A stretch of 57,879 nucleotides of DNA from Clostridia bacterium (GTDB lineage Bacteria; Bacillota; Clostridia; Oscillospirales; CAG-272), in assembly GCA_017472305.1 (NCBI GenBank), contig JAFUQP010000031.1:1-57879 (forward strand), given 5' to 3'. Below are positions 34,013 to 42,124 of the stretch, one piece after another; the stretch's first letter is position 1; each line of letters starts with the position of its first letter. The notes beneath the pieces are model-generated. The model made no database searches, was not told the origin of the DNA, and was given only the letters and a program-made list of their open reading frames with translations. The position numbers were made by a program, and so were the translations under genes.

Positions 34013-35497
34013 ATGAAATTTATCAGCACGAGAGGAGCCTCTCCCGAGGGAGTGAGCTCGGCATACGCAATCAAGACGGGTCTTGCCTCTGACGGCGGAC
34101 TTTTTATGCCCGAGAGTATTCCCGAAATCGACCTTGACTTTATAAAGGAGCTCGTACCGCTTTCCTATCCCGAGAGGGCGGCAAGGGTGCTCTCTTTATT
34201 CCTTACCGACTACAGCTACGAGGAGCTTCTCGAGGACGCCGAGGCCGCTTACGGAAACGGCAAGTTCAACCCTTCCCCTGCCCCTGTAAGCTCACTTGGC
34301 GGCGGTAAGTATATGCTCGAGCTTTGGCACGGTCCTACCTCTGCCTTCAAGGATATGGCACTGCAGATTATGCCGAGGCTGTTCGTCCGCGCACTCCGCA
34401 AATGCGACGAGGAGCGCACGGCTCTTATACTCGTTGCGACCTCGGGCGACACAGGCAAGGCTGCCCTTGAGGGCTACCGCGACGTACCGGGCACGAAAAT
34501 AAAGGTATTCTACCCTATCGACGGTGTCAGCCGCGTACAGAAGCTGCAGATGCAGACGCAAGAGGGCGAAAACGTTTCTGTCGTTGGTATCCGCGGCAAC
34601 TTTGACGACGCGCAGACCGGCGTTAAAAAGATTTTCTCCGACGGAGAATTTGCAGAGAAGCTTAACGAGGGCGGCGTATTCCTCTCCAGCGCAAACTCTA
34701 TTAACTGGGGCAGGCTCGTTCCGCAGATTGTTTACTATATTTCGGCATACTGCGATATGTACGCACAGGGCAGCCTCGCGCTCGGCGAGCCGCTCGACGT
34801 ATGCGTTCCGACGGGTAACTTCGGCAATATCTTTGCGGCATATATCGCAAAGCTGATGGGCGCGCCTGTTGGCAAGCTTATCTGCGCCTCAAACGAGAAC
34901 AACGTTCTTACAGAGTTTCTCGCTTGCGGAAGATACAATAAGAACAGAGCCTTCCGCACCACGATGTCCCCCTCTATGGATATCCTTATTTCCTCGAACC
35001 TTGAGCGTCTTCTTTATACCGTTGTCGGTGCTGAAAAAACCGCAGAATATATGAAGAGGCTTTCAGCCGACGGCGAGTACACGCTCACATCTTCCGAGTT
35101 CTTGAAAATAGCCGAGAATTTCGTCGGTTACTACACAAGCGAGGACGAGTGCCGCGCTACGGTAAAGAGGATTTACGAAAAAGAGGGCTGCCTCATCGAC
35201 ACTCACACAGCGGTAGCCGTTTCTGCGGCAGAGCGCTATATAAATGACGGCAAGGCAGCCGCAAGGGTGCTTGTCGTATCGACGGCATCGCCCTACAAGT
35301 TTGCAGGCGACGTGCTTCTCTCGCTTACGGGTGAAAAGCCTTCTGACGACCTTCTTGCGCCCGCCCGTCTTCTTGAACACACCGGCGTTGAGATTCCCGC
35401 GCCGCTTTCGGCGACACTCTCAAAGGCTCCCGTGCATCTTGACGTAATCGACAGGGAGGCTATGCCCTCGTCGGTGCTTGAATTCGCACTTGACTGA
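34013..35497 (+). CDS. thrC: Threonine synthase
   Basis: 494 residues. The pyridoxal-phosphate lysine lies in ELWHGPTSAFKDMALQ, and phosphate-binding text is ILVATSGDTGKAALEG. PTGNFGNIFAAYIAKLMG and a C-terminal GEKPSDD segment also match. It converts O-phosphohomoserine to threonine. AAGGAGATAAAA precedes the ATG at 34013. In-frame upstream ATGs lack ribosome binding sites. A short hairpin (GCCGTA/TACGGC, 33979-33995) lies just before the ribosome binding site and could tune translation. Confidence 0.95.
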   Translation: MKFISTRGASPEGVSSAYAIKTGLASDGGLFMPESIPEIDLDFIKELVPLSYPERAARVLSLFLTDYSYEELLEDAEAAYGNGKFNPSPAPVSSLGGGKYMLELWHGPTSAFKDMALQIMPRLFVRALRKCDEERTALILVATSGDTGKAALEGYRDVPGTKIKVFYPIDGVSRVQKLQMQTQEGENVSVVGIRGNFDDAQTGVKKIFSDGEFAEKLNEGGVFLSSANSINWGRLVPQIVYYISAYCDMYAQGSLALGEPLDVCVPTGNFGNIFAAYIAKLMGAPVGKLICASNENNVLTEFLACGRYNKNRAFRTTMSPSMDILISSNLERLLYTVVGAEKTAEYMKRLSADGEYTLTSSEFLKIAENFVGYYTSEDECRATVKRIYEKEGCLIDTHTAVAVSAAERYINDGKAAARVLVVSTASPYKFAGDVLLSLTGEKPSDDLLAPARLLEHTGVEIPAPLSATLSKAPVHLDVIDREAMPSSVLEFALD

Positions 35498-35582
35498 AGA
35501 TATATTAATACTGTTCCCCTCTGACGTTCAGGCGGCAGCTCGCCGCTTACCCGAAACGCGGAAAATGCACCCTACCCCGAAA

Positions 35583-35780
35583 TCAGCACTCCGACTTCGG
35601 CTTGAAGGTTGCGCAATTGGTGTTTGCGGAGCAATTAGCCTCTCTCGGACCTACCGAGATAGTGCCTGCGTAGCAATGATTTTCACCTGCGTGGTATGCA
35701 CAGTTCTTTACGTCGCATACTATACCCTTGATGCACTTCGATGCATCGCACTTACAGTCGTTTTTCATTTTCTCGTCCAT
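35583..35780 (-). CDS. DUF1540 cysteine-rich small protein
   Basis: 65 residues with nine cysteines: CKCDASKCIKGIVCDVKNC, then HCYAGTISVG and CSANTNCATF. The C-x-A-x-x-I-x-V and T-x-C-x-T-F ends are typical of DUF1540, a small putative metal-binding family common in Clostridia. The function is unknown. The start at 35780 is preferred because AAGGAAGG lies 7 nt upstream. It is convergent with thrC. Confidence 0.85.
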   Translation of the reverse strand: MDEKMKNDCKCDASKCIKGIVCDVKNCAYHAGENHCYAGTISVGPREANCSANTNCATFKPKSEC

Positions 35781-35902
35781 TTTTTCGCCTTCCTTATCTG
35801 TTTTCTTCCCTGCACCTGTGGTCAAAAAACTCACCCAGCCTGCACGGACGAAGCTATTATTTGCAAATTCCGGCGTTTTTATTCTTACGAAAGGAGCTAC
35901 CT

Positions 35903-36628
35903 ATGGCACTGTATACTATAGCCGACCTGCATCTCTCGACTCTCGAGAGCACAAACAAGTCAATGGAAGTCTTCGGAAGCTCCTGGCAGAATTATATGAG
36001 GCGCATTGAGGATAGCTGGAAAAGGCTTGTGACCGAGGCTGACACCGTCGTTATTCCCGGGGATATTTCCTGGGCTCTGTCGCTTGATGAGGCGCTCTCC
36101 GACCTTAAATTTCTCGACTCGCTTCCGGGTCGCAAGATTTTAGGCAAGGGTAACCACGATTTCTGGTGGGCTACTATGAAAAAGCACAAAGAGTTCTTTG
36201 ATAAAAACGGAATTACAACCGTTTCCTTCCTATTTAATAACGCACACGCGTGCGACGGCTTTATCATTGCGGGAACGCGCGGCTGGTATAACGACGAGGA
36301 CGGGGGTGCCGCAAAGACGAATGCCGATTTTGAGAAGCTGACAAACAGAGAGGCTCTGCGGCTTGAGTTAAGCCTTTCCGAGGCGGAAGCGCTCCGCGAG
36401 AAGGGCGAGGGCGAGGAGATTGTAGTATTTATGCACTTCCCCCCATACTGGAACGGAAAGGCGTCGGAGTCGCTTATAGAAATACTTAAGGCGCACTCGG
36501 TAAAGAGAGTATATTACGGACATATTCACGGCAACTACACAGTGCCTCCGACCTTTGAATACGAGGGCATCAGTATGAGCATTGTGTCGGCAGATTATCT
36601 TAAGTTCACACCAAAAATAGTGAAATAA
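35903..36628 (+). CDS. Calcineurin-like metallophosphoesterase
   Basis: 241 residues with the complete metallophosphoesterase pattern: IADLHLS, VIPGDISWA, GKGNHDFWW, MHFPPYW and YGHIHGN in order, providing two metal sites. It belongs to the COG1768-like cytosolic branch. The natural substrate is unknown. The ATG at 35903 follows AAAGGAG. No signal peptide or membrane segment is present. Confidence 0.9.
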   Translation: MALYTIADLHLSTLESTNKSMEVFGSSWQNYMRRIEDSWKRLVTEADTVVIPGDISWALSLDEALSDLKFLDSLPGRKILGKGNHDFWWATMKKHKEFFDKNGITTVSFLFNNAHACDGFIIAGTRGWYNDEDGGAAKTNADFEKLTNREALRLELSLSEAEALREKGEGEEIVVFMHFPPYWNGKASESLIEILKAHSVKRVYYGHIHGNYTVPPTFEYEGISMSIVSADYLKFTPKIVK

Positions 36629-36669
36629 TAACGAAAAATCACAAAATCTCTAAAAAGTTGCAAGATGTC

Positions 36670-36698
36670 TTGACAAATTCTTCTTTTTGTTGTAAAAT
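36670..36698 (+). promoter_or_regulatory. Sigma-A promoter of tig-clpP-clpX
   Basis: TTGACA (36670-36675), a 17-bp spacer and TAAAAT (36693-36698), with TG immediately before the -10. No CtsR or CIRCE-like operator is visible around it. Confidence 0.85.
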
Positions 36699-36749
36699 AA
36701 TGGAGTTAAATTATATAATAAACTATTTTTATTTCCCGGAGGAAAAGAA

Positions 36750-38207
36750 ATGAGCCTTATTAAAAAGGAACTTACGGAAAAGTCCGGCTTCACTATGGAG
36801 TTCTCCGTAAGCAAGGAAACTTACGCAAAGGCAGAAAACGAAGCATATAAGAAGAACGTTAAGTCTATAAACGTTCCCGGCTTCAGAAAGGGCAAGGCTC
36901 CCAAGGCTATTATCGAGAGATACTACGGCAAGGGCATCTTCTTTGAGGACGCTATCAACGCTTGTATCCCCGAGGCTTTCGAGGAGGCTGTTAAGGAAGC
37001 AGGTCTTGATATTGTCGGCGCTCCCCAGTTCGACGTAGTATCCACCGACGGTGATATCGTTCTCAAGGCTGTCGGCTTCGTTAAGCCCGACCCCACCATC
37101 GAGGGCTACAAGGGCATCGAGGTTAAGAAGAAGGTTGACTCGGTTAAGGTTGCAGACGTTAACGCTGAAATCGAGAACGCAAGAAAGAGAAACGCAAGAG
37201 TTGTTGAGGTTACCGACAGAGCTGCAAAGCTTGACGATATAGCAGTTATCGACTACGAGGGCTCGGTTGATGGTGTTCCCTTCGACGGCGGTAAGGGTGA
37301 AAACCACGAGCTTAAGCTCGGCTCGGGCAGCTTCATTCCCGGCTTTGAGGACCAGATTGTAGGTAAGAATATCGGTGAGGAGTTCGACGTAAACGTAACC
37401 TTCCCCGAGGAGTACCACGCAAAGGAGCTTGCCGGCAAGGCTGCTGTATTCAAGACCAAGCTCAACGCTATCAAGTTCGAGGAGCTTCCCGCGCTTGACG
37501 ACGAGTTTGCAAAGGACGTTTCGGAATTTGATACCCTTGCTGAATATAAGGCTGACATCAAGGCTAAAATGGTAAAGAGAAACGAGGAGAAGGCTGAGGC
37601 AGAGGTTGACAATGCACTTGCTGAGGCTCTTATGGAGAAGCTCGTTTGCGATATTCCCGAGCCTATGTTCGCAGCTGAAACCGAGAACTACGTTCGCGAC
37701 TACGATAACAGACTCCGTCAGAGCGGACTTGACCTTAACACCTACTTCAAGTACACCGGACTTACCCTTGACGCGCTCCGCGCGCAGATGCGTCCCCAGG
37801 CTGAAAAGCAGGTTAAAGTAAGACTCGCACTTGAGAAGATTGCATCTCTTGAGGCTCTCACCGTTTCCGATGAGGAAATCGAGGCTGAATACAAGAGAAT
37901 TTCCGAGGCCTATAACGTAGCACTCGACGAGGTTAAGAAGATGATTGCCGCAGAGGACATCAAGGCTGACCTTCTCGTTGGCGCTGCTATGAAGCTCGTT
38001 AAGGAAAACGCGAAGATTACCTCGGGCGCAAAGAAGAAGGCCGCTGCCGCAGAGGGCGAGGCTGCTCCCGCAGAGGAGAAGAAGCCCGCGGCAAAGAAGA
38101 CCACCACCGCAAAGAAGACTGCCGCAAAGGCAGCTGACGGTGAGGAAAAGCCCGCTGCTAAAAAGACCACTACCAAGAAGACTGCTGCAAAGAAGTCTGA
38201 GGAGTAA
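36750..38207 (+). CDS. tig: Trigger factor with lysine/alanine-rich tail
   Basis: 485 residues. The ribosome-binding loop NVPGFRKGKAP lies at about 42-52. The FKBP-type isomerase domain (DIAVIDYEGSVDGVPFDGG to FPEEYHAKELAGK) spans ~160-240. The helical chaperone arms extend to about 425. Then come ~60 residues not found in standard trigger factor: EEKKPAAKKTTTAKKTAAK and similar, like a histone-H1 tail. Trigger factor binds ribosomes and folds nascent chains. GGAGGAAAAG precedes the ATG. The first gene of tig-clpP-clpX. Confidence 0.95.
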   Translation: MSLIKKELTEKSGFTMEFSVSKETYAKAENEAYKKNVKSINVPGFRKGKAPKAIIERYYGKGIFFEDAINACIPEAFEEAVKEAGLDIVGAPQFDVVSTDGDIVLKAVGFVKPDPTIEGYKGIEVKKKVDSVKVADVNAEIENARKRNARVVEVTDRAAKLDDIAVIDYEGSVDGVPFDGGKGENHELKLGSGSFIPGFEDQIVGKNIGEEFDVNVTFPEEYHAKELAGKAAVFKTKLNAIKFEELPALDDEFAKDVSEFDTLAEYKADIKAKMVKRNEEKAEAEVDNALAEALMEKLVCDIPEPMFAAETENYVRDYDNRLRQSGLDLNTYFKYTGLTLDALRAQMRPQAEKQVKVRLALEKIASLEALTVSDEEIEAEYKRISEAYNVALDEVKKMIAAEDIKADLLVGAAMKLVKENAKITSGAKKKAAAAEGEAAPAEEKKPAAKKTTTAKKTAAKAADGEEKPAAKKTTTKKTAAKKSEE

Positions 38208-38221
38208 TCATCTAAAAATTT

Positions 38222-38255
38222 CAGCCGACGGTTGGCTTAACTGTCGGCTGTTATT
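38222..38255 (+). terminator. Hairpin between tig and clpP, possible partial terminator
   Basis: CAGCCGAC (38222-38229) pairs with GTCGGCTG (38243-38250), followed by TTATTAAAA. The U-run is imperfect, so partial read-through into clpP-clpX is expected. Confidence 0.6.
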
Positions 38256-38314
38256 AAAATATAAGGAATTTTCAACAAATTCCGATAAATTTTTACCAGA
38301 AAGGCGGAAATTTT

Positions 38315-38902
38315 ATGGCACTCGTTCCGGTTGTCGTTGAGCAGACCTCGAGAGGCGAACGCTCCTACGACATTTATTCCAGACTCTTAAACGACAGAAT
38401 TATTTTTCTTTCCGATGAAGTCAACGACGTTACTGCTTCCCTCGTTGTAGCACAGCTCCTTTATCTTGAGGCACAGGACCCCGATAAGGATATATATCTT
38501 TACATCAACAGCCCCGGCGGCTCTATCTCCGCAGGTATGGCAATATACGACACTATGAACTACATCAAGTGCGACGTATCTACTATTTGCGTAGGTATGG
38601 CGGCTTCTATGGGTGCTTTCCTTCTCTCGAGCGGAGCGAAGGGCAAGAGATTTGCTCTCCCCAACGCAGAGGTTATGATACACCAGCCTCTCGGCGGTAT
38701 GAAGGGTCAGGCGTCGGATATCAAAATTCACGCAGACCACATCATAAGAATAAGAGCAAAGCTTAACAAGCTTCTCTCCGAGCAGACCGGCAAGCCTCTC
38801 AAGACTATCGAGAAGGACACCGAGCGCGACAACTTTATGACTGCTGCCGAGGCTTGTGCTTACGGCCTTGTTGACAAGGTTATCACCAAAAAGGAGCTTT
38901 AA
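38315..38902 (+). CDS. clpP: ATP-dependent Clp protease proteolytic subunit
   Basis: 195 residues, normal length. The N-terminal [25 protein letters not shown] is typical. The catalytic serine lies in [14 protein letters not shown] and the histidine in MIHQPLGG. It forms the 14-mer protease chamber fed by ClpX encoded 5 bp downstream. GGCGG precedes the ATG. Confidence 0.97.
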   Translation: MALVPVVVEQTSRGERSYDIYSRLLNDRIIFLSDEVNDVTASLVVAQLLYLEAQDPDKDIYLYINSPGGSISAGMAIYDTMNYIKCDVSTICVGMAASMGAFLLSSGAKGKRFALPNAEVMIHQPLGGMKGQASDIKIHADHIIRIRAKLNKLLSEQTGKPLKTIEKDTERDNFMTAAEACAYGLVDKVITKKEL

Positions 38903-38907
38903 TCTAA

Positions 38908-40221
38908 ATGTCGGATACTGAAAACAGAGCTCCGCGCAGATGCGCCTTTTGCACAAGGGGCGAGGACGCAGTGCGTTTCCTTATTCCCGCAAGGGACGGC
39001 AAGACCTATATCTGCGACGACTGCATCAGCCTTTGCTCGGAGTTTATCGAGGAGCATCTTGCGGCTATGGAGGGCGAGGCTGACGGCGACAAGCTTTCCT
39101 TTGCTACCCTTCCCCGTCCGAAGGAAATCAAGGCAATGCTCGACGAGCACGTAATCGGTCAGGAGGCGGCAAAGCTTGCACTGTCGGTTGCGGTTTATAA
39201 CCACTATAAGAGAATACTCACGCTCGAGGAAAAGTCCGATGAGGACGACGGAGTTGAGATACAGAAGTCAAACGTTCTGCTTCTCGGCCCTACGGGTGTC
39301 GGTAAGACCTATATTGCCGAAACTCTTGCAAAGAGCTTCAAGGTTCCTTTCGCAATAGCCGATGCTACCACCCTTACCGAGGCAGGATACGTCGGAGAGG
39401 ACGTCGAGAACATTCTTCTCCGTCTTATTCAGGCGGCAGACTATGACGTAGAGCGCGCTGAGCACGGAATTATCTACATTGACGAGATTGACAAGATTGC
39501 AAGAAAGGGCGAGAACCGCTCTATTACCCGTGACGTATCGGGCGAGGGCGTTCAGCAGGCACTTCTTAAAATTCTCGAGGGCACGGTTGCAAACGTTCCC
39601 CCGCAGGGCGGAAGAAAGCACCCGAACCAGGAGTTTATCCAGATTAACACAAGGAATATTCTCTTTATCTGCGGCGGCGCATTCGACGGAATAGAGGGAA
39701 TTATCGAGCAGAGGCGCGGTAATCAGCAGATTGGCTTCAATACCGAAAAGGCTACCGCGAAGGAGAAGGCAAAGCGCGGAGTTTACAAGGACGTTATCGC
39801 GCACGACGTTGTCAAGTACGGTATTATCCCCGAGCTTGTCGGCAGACTTCCCGTCATTGTTGCGCTCGACAATCTTGACGAGGACGCACTCGTCAGAATA
39901 ATCAAAGAGCCAAAGAACGCGCTTATCAAGCAGTATAAGAAGCTTCTTTCGCTTGACGGAATTGAGCTTGAATTCGAGGAAGAGGCACTTCGATCAATAG
40001 CACATCTCGCAATTGAGAGAAACACAGGTGCAAGAGGCCTGCGCTCAATACTCGAGGGGCTTATGACAAAGCCGATGTACGAGCTTCCGTCAGAGGAAAA
40101 CGTGGCTTCCGTTCTCGTTACCGAGAAATTCGTCAAGGGACTTGAGCCGCTGAAGGTTACAAAGGCTGCACCGCTTCTTGCCGAAAAGGATAGAACGCTT
40201 CCCCTCCCCGAGGCGAAATAA
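38908..40221 (+). CDS. clpX: ATP-dependent Clp protease ATPase subunit ClpX
   Basis: 437 residues. The N-terminal zinc-binding domain has CAFC...CDDC at about 12-40. AAA+ motifs are Walker [16 protein letters not shown], Walker [12 protein letters not shown], and RPEL-type pore/sensor text further on. It unfolds proteins for ClpP. It is the last gene of the operon, ending before a strong terminator. Confidence 0.97.
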   Translation: MSDTENRAPRRCAFCTRGEDAVRFLIPARDGKTYICDDCISLCSEFIEEHLAAMEGEADGDKLSFATLPRPKEIKAMLDEHVIGQEAAKLALSVAVYNHYKRILTLEEKSDEDDGVEIQKSNVLLLGPTGVGKTYIAETLAKSFKVPFAIADATTLTEAGYVGEDVENILLRLIQAADYDVERAEHGIIYIDEIDKIARKGENRSITRDVSGEGVQQALLKILEGTVANVPPQGGRKHPNQEFIQINTRNILFICGGAFDGIEGIIEQRRGNQQIGFNTEKATAKEKAKRGVYKDVIAHDVVKYGIIPELVGRLPVIVALDNLDEDALVRIIKEPKNALIKQYKKLLSLDGIELEFEEEALRSIAHLAIERNTGARGLRSILEGLMTKPMYELPSEENVASVLVTEKFVKGLEPLKVTKAAPLLAEKDRTLPLPEAK

Positions 40222-40242
40222 GCAAATATAAAGAAATTTTTT

Positions 40243-40277
40243 AAAGGCTTCCGAGTTGTTTCGGAAGCCTTTCTTCT
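40243..40277 (+). terminator. Intrinsic terminator after clpX
   Basis: A 12-bp stem AAAGGCTTCCGA (40243-40254) with TCGGAAGCCTTT (40261-40272) and a T-rich tail. The same stem arms are used after rpsR at 54,138-54,166. Confidence 0.93.
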
Positions 40278-40444
40278 TTGCTTGCGGATTAAATTCTGTA
40301 TTTTTTCGGTGTCAAGGAAGCAAATTCCAACTTCAAAAGAAGGGTTTTTGTTTATTTTTTATGCACAAGGGCGCTGAATTTATGCATATTGCACAACATA
40401 CTGAAAAATTTTCAAAAAAAATTGGTGTTTTTTAAAAATTCCTA

Positions 40445-40473
40445 TTGACAAATAAATAACAATATGGTATATT
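40445..40473 (+). promoter_or_regulatory. Sigma-A promoter of the large non-coding RNA
   Basis: TTGACA (40445-40450), an exact 17-bp spacer and TATATT (40468-40473). Nothing coding lies downstream for 650 bp on this strand. Confidence 0.85.
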
Positions 40474-40479
40474 AAAGGT

Positions 40480-41023
40480 GCAAAGAGGTTAAAGCCAACC
40501 GGGGAGCCTTCGATAAGAACCGAAACGCTACCCGATTATATAGACTTTAAGCCTATAGGATTATTAAAGGCGGACATTGCCGATGCAGAATTACGAAGAA
40601 CCCTTCCACTTTAGCGGCTGCCGCTATGAGAATGGCAAAATGGCGCGTATTTTGTGCATAGCGGCAGTCAGATAAAGAATTTCAGAGTGCTGAATAAAAC
40701 AGCCTGACCGATAGATGCGGTATGATATTCGGGATAAATGTAATTGACTGTCCGAAAACGGGGCAAATGTGACTTGGGCGACGGTACCCTATACCGTAAG
40801 ATTGAAGCCTAAAGTATCATATCTGTAAATCAAAATTGAATAGCGGTTTATAAACAAGTAAATTTGACTATCCTACCCTACCGAGGAGGACGGCAGGCGG
40901 ATATAAATAGATTGTAATTATGAAAACTACGACAAGAGGCGACGACGCCGAAAAATGATTTAGTTAATTAATTAAACCGTATAAAAAATCAGCTGACATA
41001 AAAAATCAGCTGATTTTATTTTT
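40480..41023 (+). ncRNA. Candidate large structured non-coding RNA (~540 nt)
   Basis: The stretch 40,222-41,128 holds no open frame of 60 codons on either strand but has a strong promoter and a strong terminator. Between them many helices are visible. The best is CTGCCGCTATG (40618-40628) with CATAGCGGCAG (40657-40667), capped by CAAAAT/ATTTTG. Others are: GTATGATATT (40720-40729) with AGTATCATAT (40813-40822), closing a branched domain that contains ACGGTA/TACCGT (40781-40797); GGTT/AACC near the 5' end; GGCG-ACGA-CGCC (about 40938-40949); and CGGTTTA (40844-40850) with TAAACCG (40973-40979). The terminator is a 12-bp stem (40985-40996 with 41006-41017) and ATTTTT. It lacks RNase P and tmRNA signatures. 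A large ornate RNA class (OLE-, ROOL- or GOLLD-like) or a new class is possible. Confidence 0.75.
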
Positions 41024-41083
41024 GAGCCTCTTAAGGTCAGGTCTCTGAGGCTCTTGGTATTAACGTCGGAAGCTATTCACTCC

Positions 41084-41157
41084 TTGAAATATCAAAGCCT
41101 TGCGTTCTTTCTGTAAATCATTGCAATATCAAAGCTTCGCGTTTTTTCTGTATGCGA
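41084..41157. repeat. Duplicated 3' end of the AraC-family gene
   Basis: The last ~26 bp of the regulator gene including its stop (ATATCAAAGC...GCGTT...TTTCTGTA on the plus strand, 41126-41152) recur as a diverged copy directly downstream of the stop (41088-41115). Confidence 0.75.
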
Positions 41158-41965
41158 GGGGGCTTGTGTTCATATATTGCTTGAAAATCTTGTGGAAGTA
41201 GTTGGTATTCGAGAAGCCTATTGACTCGGCAATCTCGTTTATCGGGGTGTCGCTTCCCGAGAGGAGCGCCAATGCCCTGTTAATTCTGATACCGTTTATA
41301 TAGTCAATAGGAGTTTTTCCAATACTGTCCTTGAACATCTTAGTGAAATAGTCAGGGGATACGGTTATCATATCGGCAAGCGTTTCGATATAAATCTTCT
41401 CCCCGAAGTGCTCCTCAATATAGCTGATTACGGGACGAAGCCTCATAACGTTATGGTAAATCATACGGTCAAGCTCGTCCTTCGAACCGCAGTAGTAGCG
41501 AAGAAGCGCTGTCATAATGAGATAAATATTAGCCCTAATCGGGAGCTTGTAGCAGACGTCGCGCGACACGTATTCGTCGTAGGACTCGGTCATAGAGAAG
41601 GCAAGGCTCTCATATATTGGATGCTCTGCCCTGAAAACGGTTATTCTGTTACGCGACTGGACGTAGAACATATAGAGAATTTCGGTATCGAAGTTCTCCA
41701 TATTTGACTCGATTATCTCACGGTCAAATACGAGCGAGCGCACACCTGCCTCGCCTTCGCCGGCATCAAGCCTGAAAACGAGTCCCGAGGGAACAAGGAC
41801 GAAGTCGCCTGACTCGGCATCGAGCGTTTCCGTGCCTATCTGCATAGTAAGGCTGCCGAAGGTTACCTCGATTATCTCCATTGCGGTAGGGTTATAGCCT
41901 GTGTGTATGATACCTCTGCCGTGTGACGAGTACATTCTGAATTTACTTTTGGTTTCCTCGGACAT
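41129..41965 (-). CDS. AraC-family transcriptional regulator
   Basis: 278 residues. An N-terminal cupin-type sensor domain (IIEVTFGSLTMQIGTETLDAESGDFVLVPSG) is followed by a C-terminal double helix-turn-helix. The latter has IETLADMITVSPDYFTKMFKDSIGKTPIDYI and the AraC signature INEIAESIGFSNTNYFHKIFKQYMNTSPLAYR. It probably senses a sugar or related ligand and activates transport or glycan genes. Its target is not evident from the neighbours, which are an ABC exporter and a non-coding RNA. The start at 41965 is chosen for GGAGG 5 nt upstream. The ATG at 41980 overlaps that site. Confidence 0.9.
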   Translation of the reverse strand: MSEETKSKFRMYSSHGRGIIHTGYNPTAMEIIEVTFGSLTMQIGTETLDAESGDFVLVPSGLVFRLDAGEGEAGVRSLVFDREIIESNMENFDTEILYMFYVQSRNRITVFRAEHPIYESLAFSMTESYDEYVSRDVCYKLPIRANIYLIMTALLRYYCGSKDELDRMIYHNVMRLRPVISYIEEHFGEKIYIETLADMITVSPDYFTKMFKDSIGKTPIDYINGIRINRALALLSGSDTPINEIAESIGFSNTNYFHKIFKQYMNTSPLAYRKNAKL

Positions 41966-42016
41966 ATTTACCTCCGCCATCTAAAAGTTTTTGCCTCTAT
42001 GTTATCCTATAATTCA

Positions 42017-42045
42017 ATTATAACAGAAAGGATTGCTTTTGTAAA
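42017..42045 (-). promoter_or_regulatory. Sigma-A promoter of the AraC-family gene
   Basis: Minus strand TTTACA (42045-42040), a 17-bp spacer and TATAAT (42022-42017). The -10 sits in a partial dyad, ATTCAATTATAAC. Confidence 0.75.
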
Positions 42046-42079
42046 GAGGAAATCACGGAATATTATAAATTTTTGTTAT

Positions 42080-42115
42080 AAAAGCCACGAAATACATCAA
42101 AATTTCGTGGCTTTT
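42080..42115 (-). terminator. Intrinsic terminator of the ABC exporter operon
   Basis: A stem of 13-14 bp (AAAAGCCACGAAAT, 42080-42093, with ATTTCGTGGCTTTT, 42102-42115), followed on the minus strand by TATAACAAAAATTT. Confidence 0.85.
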
Positions 42116-42124
42116 TATATTTTT

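Noticed and set aside
35478-35921. 147-codon plus-strand open frame after thrC
   Set aside because: It overlaps thrC's end and lies opposite the DUF1540 gene, which has a better start and a recognised cysteine pattern.
40480-41023. RNase P RNA, tmRNA or group I/II intron
   Set aside because: The RNase P core GAGGAAAGTCC, a tmRNA tRNA-like end pair and a group II domain V could not be found. No intron-encoded protein is present.
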